From: Roseateles sp.
GTDB lineage: Bacteria > Pseudomonadota > Gammaproteobacteria > Burkholderiales > Burkholderiaceae
Assembly (NCBI GenBank): GCA_019232985.1
Contig: JAFAMW010000015.1
Span: forward strand, 1 to 34,073
Reading direction: 5' to 3'
Length of the DNA stretch: 34,073 nucleotides
In this document: one piece after another, positions 17,221 to 23,943 of the stretch
Numbering within the stretch: position 1 is the stretch's first letter
Layout: every line of letters begins with the position of its first letter
Notes under the pieces: model-generated
Seen by the model: the letters and a program-made list of their open reading frames with translations, nothing else
Database searches by the model: none
What the model was told of the DNA's origin: nothing
Made by a program: the position numbers and the translations under genes

Positions 17221-17418
17221 ATGGGCGGCAGTTTCACGCCCGAGCTGCTTCGGCTGCTGCGCGCCGTCGGCTGCGTGTTCGTACGGCATGGCCGGGGTGA
17301 CCACGACATCTGGCACTCGCCGATCAATGGCGCGAGCTTTGTCGTCGATCACCGGATCCTGTCGCGGCATACGGCCAACGCCGTGCTCAAGCAGGCGGGT
17401 CTTCCGAAGCACTTCTGA
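17221..17418 (+). CDS. HicA-like mRNA interferase toxin
   Basis: A 65-residue HicA-family protein with a dsRNA-binding-like fold. It has the family pattern LLRAVGCVFVRHGRGDHDIWHSP, in which His28 (GDHDIW) is the catalytic His position, and the C-terminal helix with LKQAGLPKH. HicA toxins cleave mRNA independently of the ribosome. ATG 17221 is used; the order antitoxin-toxin is the reverse of classical hicAB but common for DUF1902 partners. No damage is visible. Confidence 0.83.
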   Translation: MGGSFTPELLRLLRAVGCVFVRHGRGDHDIWHSPINGASFVVDHRILSRHTANAVLKQAGLPKHF

Positions 17419-17438
17419 GAGGTCCCAGGCGGAGCCGA

Positions 17439-17444
17439 TAGACT
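17439..17444 (+). promoter_or_regulatory. -10-like box (TAGACT) for the DUF815 gene
   Basis: TAGACT is followed by exactly 6 nt and then ATG 17451. No Shine-Dalgarno sequence is present at a usable distance. A leaderless transcript is inferred, as for several neighbours. Confidence 0.38.
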
Positions 17445-17450
17445 GCGCGC

Positions 17451-18344
17451 ATGTCTGCGCCGTCCCCCGAAACCCGCCTCGATCGCATCGAGCAAGTGCT
17501 GCTGCGCCTCGACGCGTGGCTGCCCCCGCCGCCCGCCGAGCCCGACTGGAGCGCCCACGCGTTCCGCGTCAAGCGCCGCGCGAGCCCGTTCGGCCTGCCC
17601 GCGCGCCTCGTGCTCGAGCCGGTGCGGCGCGTCGCGGCGCTGCGCCTCGCCGAGCTGCGCGAGGTCGACGCGCAGAAAGCCCGCCTCGTGCGCAACACCG
17701 CCCAGTTCGTCGCGGGCCGGCCCGCGAACAACGTGCTGCTGACCGGCGCGCGCGGCACGGGCAAGAGCTCGCTGATCAAGGCCGTGCTCCGGGAGTTCGC
17801 GCCGCAGGGCCTGCGCCTCGTCGAGGTGGACAAGGCCGACCTCGTCGACCTGCCCGAGCTGATCGAGCAGATCGCCGCGCGCCCCGAGCGCTTCATCGTG
17901 TTCTGCGACGACCTGAGCTTCGACGAGGGCGAGCTCGGCTACAAGGCGCTCAAGTCCATGCTCGACGGCTCGATCGCCGCGGCGAGCGACAACGTGCTGA
18001 TCTACGCGACGAGCAACCGCCGCCACCTGCTGCCCGAGCAGATGCGCGACAACCTCGCCGCGAAGTACGACGAGAACGGCGAGCTCCATCCGGGCGAGGC
18101 CGTCGAGGAAAAGATCTCGTTGTCCGAGCGCTTCGGCCTGTGGCTGAGCTTCTACCCGTTCAGCCAGGCCGAGTACCTGGCCATCGTCGCCCAGTGGCTG
18201 CGTCATTTCGGCAGCGACGACGCGACGATCGAGGCCGCGCGCCAGCGCGCGCTCGTCTGGGCGCTCGAGCGCGGCTCGCGCTCGGGCCGCGTCGCGTGGC
18301 AGTTTGCGCGCGACTTCGCAGGGCAGGGGGGCGGTGATGAGTGA
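17451..18344 (+). CDS. DUF815-family AAA+ ATPase
   Basis: A 297-residue P-loop ATPase. Walker A is GARGTGKSS, followed by LIKAVLREF. Walker B is [10 protein letters not shown], and a sensor-like Asn lies in [13 protein letters not shown]. The stretch [14 protein letters not shown] followed by [19 protein letters not shown] is characteristic of DUF815 proteins, whose role is not established. The length is normal for the family. Its last 8 nt overlap the start of the Nudix-HisI gene, so the two are coupled. DUF815 and Nudix genes often stand together in this order of bacteria, which helps explain where the N-terminal half of the next gene came from. Confidence 0.87.
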   Translation: MSAPSPETRLDRIEQVLLRLDAWLPPPPAEPDWSAHAFRVKRRASPFGLPARLVLEPVRRVAALRLAELREVDAQKARLVRNTAQFVAGRPANNVLLTGARGTGKSSLIKAVLREFAPQGLRLVEVDKADLVDLPELIEQIAARPERFIVFCDDLSFDEGELGYKALKSMLDGSIAAASDNVLIYATSNRRHLLPEQMRDNLAAKYDENGELHPGEAVEEKISLSERFGLWLSFYPFSQAEYLAIVAQWLRHFGSDDATIEAARQRALVWALERGSRSGRVAWQFARDFAGQGGGDE

Positions 18345-19176
18345 CTATCCTCAAGACCGTCCTGTTGTCGATGTTGCCGTCGGGGTCCTGGTCGAGCGCG
18401 ACGCCGACGGCCGCGAAGGCCGCTTCCTGCTGACGACGCGCCCGCCCGGCAAGGTCTACGCCGGCTACTGGGAGTTCCCGGGCGGCAAGATCGAGCCCGG
18501 CGAGAGCGTCGAGCAGGCGCTCGCGCGCGAGCTCCACGAGGAGCTCGGCATCACGATCGCCGGCGCGACGCCGTGGCAAGTCGAGATGATGGACTACCCC
18601 CACGCGCGCGTGCGCCTGCATTTCTGCAAGGTGTTCGAGTGGTCGGGCGCGTTCGAGATGCGCGAGGGCCAGACCATGGCCTGGTCGGCCCTGCCGGTGC
18701 GCGAGCAGCCGGTGCTGCCGGGCACGATCCCGGTGCTGCGCTGGTTCGCGGCCGAGCGCGGGTACACGGGGGCGACCCATATCGACTGGCTCGACGAAGT
18801 GCGCTGGGACCGCGACGGCCTCGTGCCCGTGATCGCCCAGGAGCAGGGCAGCGGCGACGTGCTGATGTTCGCGTGGATGAACCGCGCGGCGCTCGCCTTG
18901 ACGGCCGAGCGGGGCGAAGCGGTCTACTGGAGCCGCTCGCGCCAGAAACTCTGGCACAAGGGCGAGGAATCGGGCCATACGCAGACGGTCCACGCGATCC
19001 GGCTCGACTGCGACAACGACGTCGTGCTGCTGACGATCACGCAGAACGGGCATGATCCGGGCATCGCGTGCCACACCGGCCGCCACAGCTGTTTCTTCCA
19101 GCGCTACGACAATGGCCGCTGGCTGACCGTCGCGCCCGTCCTCAAGGACCCCGACAGCATTTACACCCCACGATGA
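18337..19176 (+). CDS. hisI: Nudix hydrolase - phosphoribosyl-AMP cyclohydrolase fusion
   Basis: One uninterrupted 279-residue frame holds two enzymes. Residues 1 to about 141 are a MutT-like Nudix domain with a complete Nudix box from Gly50 to Ile72 (GKIEPGE, then RELHEELGI). Residues about 150-279 are a full HisI, which opens the ring of phosphoribosyl-AMP in histidine synthesis: [38 protein letters not shown], and the metal ligands Asp224, Cys225, Asp226 and Asp228 with Cys245 and Cys252. No ATG, GTG or TTG lies in frame at the junction (about 142-150), so HisI is not obviously made alone. ATG 18337 overlaps the DUF815 gene, and the stop overlaps hisE (ATGA). HisE, the preceding enzyme of the pathway, is next. 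The Nudix substrate is unknown; oxidised nucleotides are one possibility. Confidence 0.92.
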   Translation: MSDYPQDRPVVDVAVGVLVERDADGREGRFLLTTRPPGKVYAGYWEFPGGKIEPGESVEQALARELHEELGITIAGATPWQVEMMDYPHARVRLHFCKVFEWSGAFEMREGQTMAWSALPVREQPVLPGTIPVLRWFAAERGYTGATHIDWLDEVRWDRDGLVPVIAQEQGSGDVLMFAWMNRAALALTAERGEAVYWSRSRQKLWHKGEESGHTQTVHAIRLDCDNDVVLLTITQNGHDPGIACHTGRHSCFFQRYDNGRWLTVAPVLKDPDSIYTPR

Positions 19177-19502
19177 ACGACGACATCCTGCGGCGCCTGG
19201 GCGCCGTCATAGAAGCGCGCAAGGCGGCCGACCCCGCGTCGAGCTACGTCGCGAAGCTGTTCCACAAGGGCACCGACGCGATCCTCAAGAAGGTCGGCGA
19301 GGAAGCGACCGAGCTCGTCATGGCGGCCAAGGACGGCGCGCCCGACCAGATCGTCTACGAATGCGCGGACCTGTGGTTCCACAGCCTGATCGCGCTTGCG
19401 CAGTTCGGCCTGACGCCCGAACAGGTGCTCGCCGAGCTCGCGCGCCGCGAGGGCCTGTCGGGGCTCGAGGAATTCGCCCAACGCAACAAGGACGCACCGT
19501 GA
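19173..19502 (+). CDS. hisE: Phosphoribosyl-ATP diphosphatase
   Basis: Hydrolyses phosphoribosyl-ATP to phosphoribosyl-AMP, the second step of histidine synthesis; its product is the substrate of the HisI domain encoded just upstream. The 109-residue protein has the MazG-like metal-binding pattern [15 protein letters not shown] with [14 protein letters not shown], as in other HisE proteins. The start is ATG 19173, overlapping the upstream stop by 4 nt. Its own stop overlaps the next start (GTGA). The remaining his genes are not in the window. Confidence 0.94.
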   Translation: MNDDILRRLGAVIEARKAADPASSYVAKLFHKGTDAILKKVGEEATELVMAAKDGAPDQIVYECADLWFHSLIALAQFGLTPEQVLAELARREGLSGLEEFAQRNKDAP

Positions 19503-19849
19503 CGCACGCCGATCCGAACTGCCTTTTCTGCAAGATCGTCGCCGGGCAGATCCCGGCGAAGAAGGCTTACGAGGACGAGCAGATCCTCGTGTTCCACGAC
19601 ATCCATCCGTGGGCGCCCGTGCACGTGCTGCTGATCCCCAAGCAGCACATCGCGACGCTCGCCGACATCCATCCCGAGCACGCGGCGCTGATGGGCCATA
19701 TGACCACGCTGGTGCCGCGCCTGATGCGCGAGCTCGGCGTGACGAACGGCTACCGCACCGTGATCAACTGCGGCCCCGACGGCGGGCAGGAGGTCTACCA
19801 CCTGCACATGCACGCGATGGGTGGACCCCGGCCTTGGGCCAAAGGCTGA
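19499..19849 (+). CDS. HIT-family nucleotide-binding hydrolase (HinT-like)
   Basis: A 116-residue histidine-triad protein that hydrolyses nucleoside phosphoramidates or acyl-nucleotides. The catalytic HLHMH is at 101-105, and an N-terminal CLFCKI (8-13) is typical of the HinT branch. The GTG start at 19499 overlaps the hisE stop. hisE-HIT-tatA is a familiar gene order in betaproteobacteria. After the stop, AAAGGC (19841-19846) and GCCTTT (19867-19872) bracket the palindrome GGCCGCGCGGCC, a possible weak attenuating hairpin before tatA. Confidence 0.92.
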   Translation: MTHADPNCLFCKIVAGQIPAKKAYEDEQILVFHDIHPWAPVHVLLIPKQHIATLADIHPEHAALMGHMTTLVPRLMRELGVTNGYRTVINCGPDGGQEVYHLHMHAMGGPRPWAKG

Positions 19850-19904
19850 GGCGGGCCGCGCGGCCGGCCTTTAGAATTGACTATCCGGATTCGAGGAGAA
19901 AGCC

Positions 19905-20129
19905 ATGGGTGGCCTCAGCATTACGCATTTGTTGATCCTGCTTGTCATCGTGATCGTGATCTTCGGCACCAAGAAGCTGAAGAACGTCGGCACGGACCTG
20001 GGCGCGGCGGTCAAGGGTTTCAAGGACGGCATGAAGGACGGCGCGACCGACAAGCCGCCCGAGCAGCTCGCCAACAACCGCAGCGCCGACGTCAACACCG
20101 TCGACGTCGACGCCAAGACCAAGCACTGA
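19905..20129 (+). CDS. tatA: Sec-independent protein translocase subunit TatA
   Basis: Pore-forming subunit of the twin-arginine translocase, which exports folded proteins. The 74-residue protein has one N-terminal transmembrane helix (about 6-21), then the hinge [10 protein letters not shown], an amphipathic helix ([15 protein letters not shown]) and a polar tail. A good Shine-Dalgarno (GAGGAGA) precedes ATG 19905. It is separated from the HIT gene by 55 nt, so a separate promoter is possible. tatB begins 3 nt after its stop. Confidence 0.95.
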   Translation: MGGLSITHLLILLVIVIVIFGTKKLKNVGTDLGAAVKGFKDGMKDGATDKPPEQLANNRSADVNTVDVDAKTKH

Positions 20130-20132
20130 TCG

Positions 20133-20576
20133 ATGCTCGACCTCGGTCTCGACAAGCTCTTCATCATCGGCGGCGTGGCACTCGTGGTGCTCGGGCCCGA
20201 GAAGCTGCCGCGCGTCGCGCGCACGGTCGGCACCCTGCTCGGCCGCGCGCAACGCTACGTGGCCGAGGTCAAGGCCGAGGTCAATCGTTCGATCGAGCTC
20301 GAAGAGCTCAAGAAGATGAAGACCGATGTCGAGGACGCCGCGCGCGACGTCGAGCACAGCATCCGGCGCGAGGTCGACTCGGCGAGCGCGGCCTTCAACG
20401 AGGTCTGGCGCGAGGGCTCGACCGCCGTCGACCCGCTGCCGCCGATGTACCGCCATCCGCGCAAGAACTGGCGCCTCAAGCGCGGCTCGACGCCCCAGTG
20501 GTTCAAGCAAAAGTCCGGTGTGCGACGCAACGTGCAATCGGGCGCCGCGCGCGTCGCGAGATTCCGGCCCCGCTAG
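20133..20576 (+). CDS. tatB: Sec-independent protein translocase subunit TatB
   Basis: With TatC it forms the receptor for twin-arginine signal peptides. The 147-residue protein has [21 protein letters not shown] as its membrane helix, written here in two parts: [12 protein letters not shown], then GGVALVVLG. The hinge [11 protein letters not shown] and a long charged amphipathic helix follow (about 30-90). The C-terminal tail is basic. The stop directly abuts the tatC ATG. Length and order tatA-tatB-tatC are standard. Confidence 0.94.
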   Translation: MLDLGLDKLFIIGGVALVVLGPEKLPRVARTVGTLLGRAQRYVAEVKAEVNRSIELEELKKMKTDVEDAARDVEHSIRREVDSASAAFNEVWREGSTAVDPLPPMYRHPRKNWRLKRGSTPQWFKQKSGVRRNVQSGAARVARFRPR

Positions 20577-21374
20577 ATGTCACAGTCCACCCCCGACCCC
20601 GACCCCGACGACGAACTCGCCGGCACCGAGCAGCCCTTCGTCCAGCACCTGATCGAGCTGCGCGACCGCATCGTGCGCGCCGGCCTGGCCGTGTTCGTCT
20701 GCTTCGCCCTGCTCGCGATCTGGCCGGACCCCAAGCATCTGTACGACCTGCTCGCCGCGCCGCTCGTCGCGCACCTGCCGCATGGCTCGCACATGATCGC
20801 GACGGGGGTGGTCTCGCCCTTCCTCGTGCCGATGAAGGTCACGCTGCTCGCGGCCTTCCTGCTCGCGCTGCCGATCGTGCTCTACCAGATCTGGGCCTTC
20901 GTCGCGCCGGGGCTGTACTCGCACGAGAAGCGCCTCGTGCTGCCGCTCGTGATCTCGAGCACCGTGCTGTTCTACGCGGGCGCCGCGTTCAGCTACTTCT
21001 TCGTGTTCGACAAGGTCTTCGGCTTCATCCAGAGCTTCGCGCCCGACAGCATCACGGCCGCCCCCGACGCCGAGGCCTACCTCGGCTTCGCGATGAACAT
21101 GTTCATCGCGTTCGGCGCGGCCTTCGAGGTGCCCGTGGTCGTCGTCGTGCTCGCACGCATGGGCCTCGTCAGCGTCGCCCAGATGCGCGAATGGCGCGCC
21201 TACTTCATCGTCGTCGCCTTCATCGTCGCGGCGATCATCACGCCGCCCGACGCCGCGTCGATGCTGACGCTCGCGGTCTGCATGTGCGTGCTCTACGAGC
21301 TCGGTCTGATGGCCGCGGGCTGGTTCATCCGCTACTCGAGCAAGCCCGAGGAAGAACCGGCCCAGGAGCAGTGA
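20577..21374 (+). CDS. tatC: Sec-independent protein translocase subunit TatC
   Basis: The six-helix core of the Tat translocase that recognises the twin-arginine motif. The 265-residue protein starts with a cytoplasmic segment containing FVQHLIELRDRI, in which Glu is the conserved signal-contact residue. Family landmarks follow: VSPFLVPMKVTLLAAF, QIWAFVAPGLYSHEKR, SYFFVFDKVFGFIQ, FGAAFEVPVVVVVL and AIITPPD. ATG 20577 follows the tatB TAG without a gap. The stop overlaps the next gene (GTGA). Confidence 0.96.
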   Translation: MSQSTPDPDPDDELAGTEQPFVQHLIELRDRIVRAGLAVFVCFALLAIWPDPKHLYDLLAAPLVAHLPHGSHMIATGVVSPFLVPMKVTLLAAFLLALPIVLYQIWAFVAPGLYSHEKRLVLPLVISSTVLFYAGAAFSYFFVFDKVFGFIQSFAPDSITAAPDAEAYLGFAMNMFIAFGAAFEVPVVVVVLARMGLVSVAQMREWRAYFIVVAFIVAAIITPPDAASMLTLAVCMCVLYELGLMAAGWFIRYSSKPEEEPAQEQ

Positions 21375-22126
21375 ACGTGGTCCACCGCGACGCCCTGGCC
21401 CGCCACCTCGACACCCTGCTCGAGGCCGGCCGCTTCAAGGACTACGGCCCGAACGGCCTGCAGGTCGAGGGCCGGCCCGAGGTGCGCCGCCTGGTCTGCG
21501 GCGTCACGGCGAGTCTCGCGCTGATCGAGGCCGCCGTCGCGGCCGGGGCCGACGCGCTGCTCGTCCACCACGGCCTGTTCTGGCGCGGCCAGGACGGCCG
21601 CGTGACGGGCTGGATGAAGCAGCGCCTCGCGCTGCTGCTGCGCCACGAGATCAACCTCTACGCCTACCACCTGCCGCTCGACGCCCACGCCGAGCTCGGC
21701 AACAACGCCCAGCTCGGCCGGCGCTTCGGCTGGGAGATCGACGGCCGCTTCGGCGACCAGGAGCTCGGCGTGCTCGCGACGCTGCGCGCACCGCAGCCGC
21801 TCGACGCGCTGCGCGCGCAGCTCGAGGCCGGGCTCGGCCGCCCGCTCACGGTCGTCGCCGGCGACGGCCGCGCGCTGCGCCGCGTCGCCTGGTGCACGGG
21901 CGGCGCCCAGGGCTATTTCGAGGCCGCGATCGCGGCCGGCGCCGACGTCTACGTGACCGGCGAGATCTCCGAGCCGCAGGCCCATTGCGCGCGCGAGACC
22001 GGCGTGGCCTTCGTCGCCGCTGGCCACCACGCGACCGAGCGCTACGGCGTCCAGGCGCTCGGCCGCCAGATCGCCGCGACCCTGGGCCTGGACTGGCAGT
22101 TCGTCGACATCGACAACCCGGCCTGA
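21371..22126 (+). CDS. Nif3-like dinuclear metal-centre protein (YbgI/NIF3 family)
   Basis: A 251-residue member of the NIF3 family of hexameric, two-metal proteins. Metal-ligand motifs are LLVHHGLFW (His66, His67) in the first half and AAGHHATERYG in the second, with YAYHLPLDAH between. Some members have been linked to GTP cyclohydrolase-like or metal-insertion roles, but no firm function is known. GTG 21371 overlaps the tatC stop by 4 nt; GTG 21377 is a possible alternative. It is 14 nt ahead of the pdxA-family gene. Confidence 0.88.
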   Translation: MNVVHRDALARHLDTLLEAGRFKDYGPNGLQVEGRPEVRRLVCGVTASLALIEAAVAAGADALLVHHGLFWRGQDGRVTGWMKQRLALLLRHEINLYAYHLPLDAHAELGNNAQLGRRFGWEIDGRFGDQELGVLATLRAPQPLDALRAQLEAGLGRPLTVVAGDGRALRRVAWCTGGAQGYFEAAIAAGADVYVTGEISEPQAHCARETGVAFVAAGHHATERYGVQALGRQIAATLGLDWQFVDIDNPA

Positions 22127-22140
22127 GGGAGCCAGCGCCC

Positions 22141-23181
22141 ATGTCCGCGCGCGCCGCCCCGCTGCTCGTCACGATGGGCGACGCCTGCGGCATCGGCCCC
22201 GAGATCGTCGCGAAGGCCTGGCTCGCGGAGCGCCCGCGCGACGTCTGCGTGGTCGGCGACCTCGGCGTGCTGCGCGCGGCCGCGGCCCCGCTGGGCCTGC
22301 CGGTCGTGCGGGTCGATGCGCTCGGTGCGCTCCATGCAGACGCGCCGGCGGACGCCCTCGCGGTCTGGCCGCCGCCGGGCCTCGCGGCGCTCGGCGACCT
22401 CGGCGATCTGCCGGTGGGCCGGGTCGACGCGCGCGCGGGCCGCGCCGCGGCGCTGTGCATCGAGGCGGCCGTCGCGGCCGTGCAGGCCGGGCAGGGGCGC
22501 GCGATCGTCACGGCGCCGATCCACAAGGAAGCGCTGCACGCGGCCGGCGTCGCCTATCCCGGCCATACCGAGATGCTGCAGGCGCTCGCGGCCCGTCAGG
22601 GGGTGCCGCGGCCGGTGCGCATGATGCTCGCGAACGACGAGCTGCGCGTCGTGCTCGTGACCATCCACTGCTCGCTGCGCCAGGCGATCGAGCAGATCAA
22701 GCTCGACAGCGTGCTGCAGACCCTGCGCATCGCCGACGCGGCGCTGCGCCGCTTCGGCCTCGCCGCGCCGCGCCTCGGCGTGGCCGGGCTCAACCCGCAC
22801 GCGGGCGAGGGCGGGCTGTTCGGTTCGGAGGAGATCGACCACATCGCGCCGGCCGTCGCGGCCGCGCGCGCGGCCGGCATCGACGCGCGCGGGCCGTTCG
22901 CGCCCGACACGGTGTTCATGCGCGCGCGCCACGCGCCCGGTCACCCGGGCGAGTTCGACGCGGTCGTCGCGATGACGCACGACCATGGCCTGATCCCGGT
23001 CAAGTACCTGGGCGTCGAGCAGGGCGTCAACGTGACGCTGGGCCTGCCCTTCGTGCGCACGAGCCCCGACCACGGCACGGCCTTCGATATCGCGGGCCAG
23101 GGTCGCGCGGACCCGGCCAGCCTGCTCGCGGCGCTGCGCATGGCGCGCGAGCTGAGCGGCCCCGCCGCCGACCGCGCCTGA
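22141..23181 (+). CDS. pdxA: PdxA-family 4-phospho-hydroxy dehydrogenase
   Basis: A 346-residue NAD-dependent dehydrogenase of the PdxA family, whose classical member oxidises 4-hydroxythreonine 4-phosphate for pyridoxal phosphate synthesis. Family motifs: TMGDACGIGPE (11-21), TAPIHKEAL and YPGHTEML (metal and substrate His), GLNPHAGEGG and TMT-like AMTHDHGLIPVK, then SPDHGTAFDIAG. GDAC replaces the commoner GDPA, and the usual surA/rsmA neighbours are absent. A PdxA2-type role on four-carbon acid phosphates is therefore possible. It ends the tightly packed run that begins with the DUF815 gene. Confidence 0.86.
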   Translation: MSARAAPLLVTMGDACGIGPEIVAKAWLAERPRDVCVVGDLGVLRAAAAPLGLPVVRVDALGALHADAPADALAVWPPPGLAALGDLGDLPVGRVDARAGRAAALCIEAAVAAVQAGQGRAIVTAPIHKEALHAAGVAYPGHTEMLQALAARQGVPRPVRMMLANDELRVVLVTIHCSLRQAIEQIKLDSVLQTLRIADAALRRFGLAAPRLGVAGLNPHAGEGGLFGSEEIDHIAPAVAAARAAGIDARGPFAPDTVFMRARHAPGHPGEFDAVVAMTHDHGLIPVKYLGVEQGVNVTLGLPFVRTSPDHGTAFDIAGQGRADPASLLAALRMARELSGPAADRA

Positions 23182-23230
23182 GACGGCGTGGCCTGCCTGG
23201 CGTCTTGCCGCTGGCTGTCCGAATAGCCGC

Positions 23231-23635
23231 TCAGGCGACTTCGTTGAGCAGGTTGCCGGTCGTGCTCGTCGCGGGCGAGGGCGAGGCCGTCGTCGTCGCT
23301 TCGATCGCGCTGACCGGGTTGCCATCCTCGGAACCGCTGCTTTCCGGGCGGTGGCCGCCGTGGCCGCGGTGCGCGTGCATGCTCTTCATCGCGCTTTGCG
23401 CGCCCGAGATGTCGCCCGAGTCGAGGGCCTGGCCGATCTTGGCGAGCGGGCTGTTCGGGTTGTTCAGCGCGGCCGCCGGCACGTTCTTGCTCAGGTCGGC
23501 GTAGGCCTGCTTGGCCGCGTCGAGGTTGCCCGACTTGAGGGCGTCGGCGAGATCCTTGAAATCCTCGCGGGTCTGCTGCCACGTCGTGCCGTCGGTGCTT
23601 TGGGTGTTGGTGCTCGAGGAAATCTGCATGTCCAT
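23231..23635 (-). CDS. Small Ser/Thr/His-rich protein of unknown function
   Basis: A 134-residue protein that I do not recognise. The N-terminus is polar (MDMQISSSTNTQS). A helical part (about 20-85) contains two short similar units, DLADALKSGNLDAAKQAYADL and KIGQALDSGDISGAQSAMKS, here named by their ALKSGNLDAAKQA and ALDSGDISGAQSA cores. A His/Gly-rich patch HAHRGHGGHRP follows, then a Ser/Thr/Ala-rich tail. There is no signal peptide or membrane segment. The start ATG 23635 follows a GGAG. The His patch followed by Ser/Asp residues resembles that of the EF-hand protein at 6804, and both lack a Sec signal; whether they are functionally related is a guess. Confidence 0.72.
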   Translation of the reverse strand: MDMQISSSTNTQSTDGTTWQQTREDFKDLADALKSGNLDAAKQAYADLSKNVPAAALNNPNSPLAKIGQALDSGDISGAQSAMKSMHAHRGHGGHRPESSGSEDGNPVSAIEATTTASPSPATSTTGNLLNEVA

Positions 23636-23943
23636 CGGTGGCTCCTGCTTGCTGATGGGACGCCGGTCGAGCCGGCACATGAACTGGTTTTCGGCGCCCG
23701 CTCGCGGGTCAAGCAGGGCCGCCCTGGCAAAGCTGAGGTAAAGGCGCGTGAATGGGTTCGGACAGCGTCGTCGGCAACACATTCGCGCGATCCGCAGACC
23801 CCGCGCCGCAGATTGGGCCACCGGGCGCCCAGGCGTGATCGGCGGAACATGGACGCAGAAAGCGCCATTTAAGCGTTGTGGAGACGTTTCTTCACCGACT
23901 GACGCGGACAACAGATGCCGGTCAGGGCGCGGTCGCCGCGGCG
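23636..23943 (-). other. Intergenic region upstream of the small Ser/Thr-rich gene
   Basis: About 308 nt lie between the DUF1631 stop and this gene's start. It contains relatively A/T-rich spots (for example a minus-strand CTTAAATGG) that could hold a promoter, but I find no clear -35/-10 pair, terminator or additional gene. Confidence 0.3.

Noticed and set aside
19841..19872. Terminator between the HIT gene and tatA
   Set aside because: The inverted repeat is strong but has only three T afterwards and contains an uninterrupted palindrome, so I mention it only as a possible attenuating hairpin.
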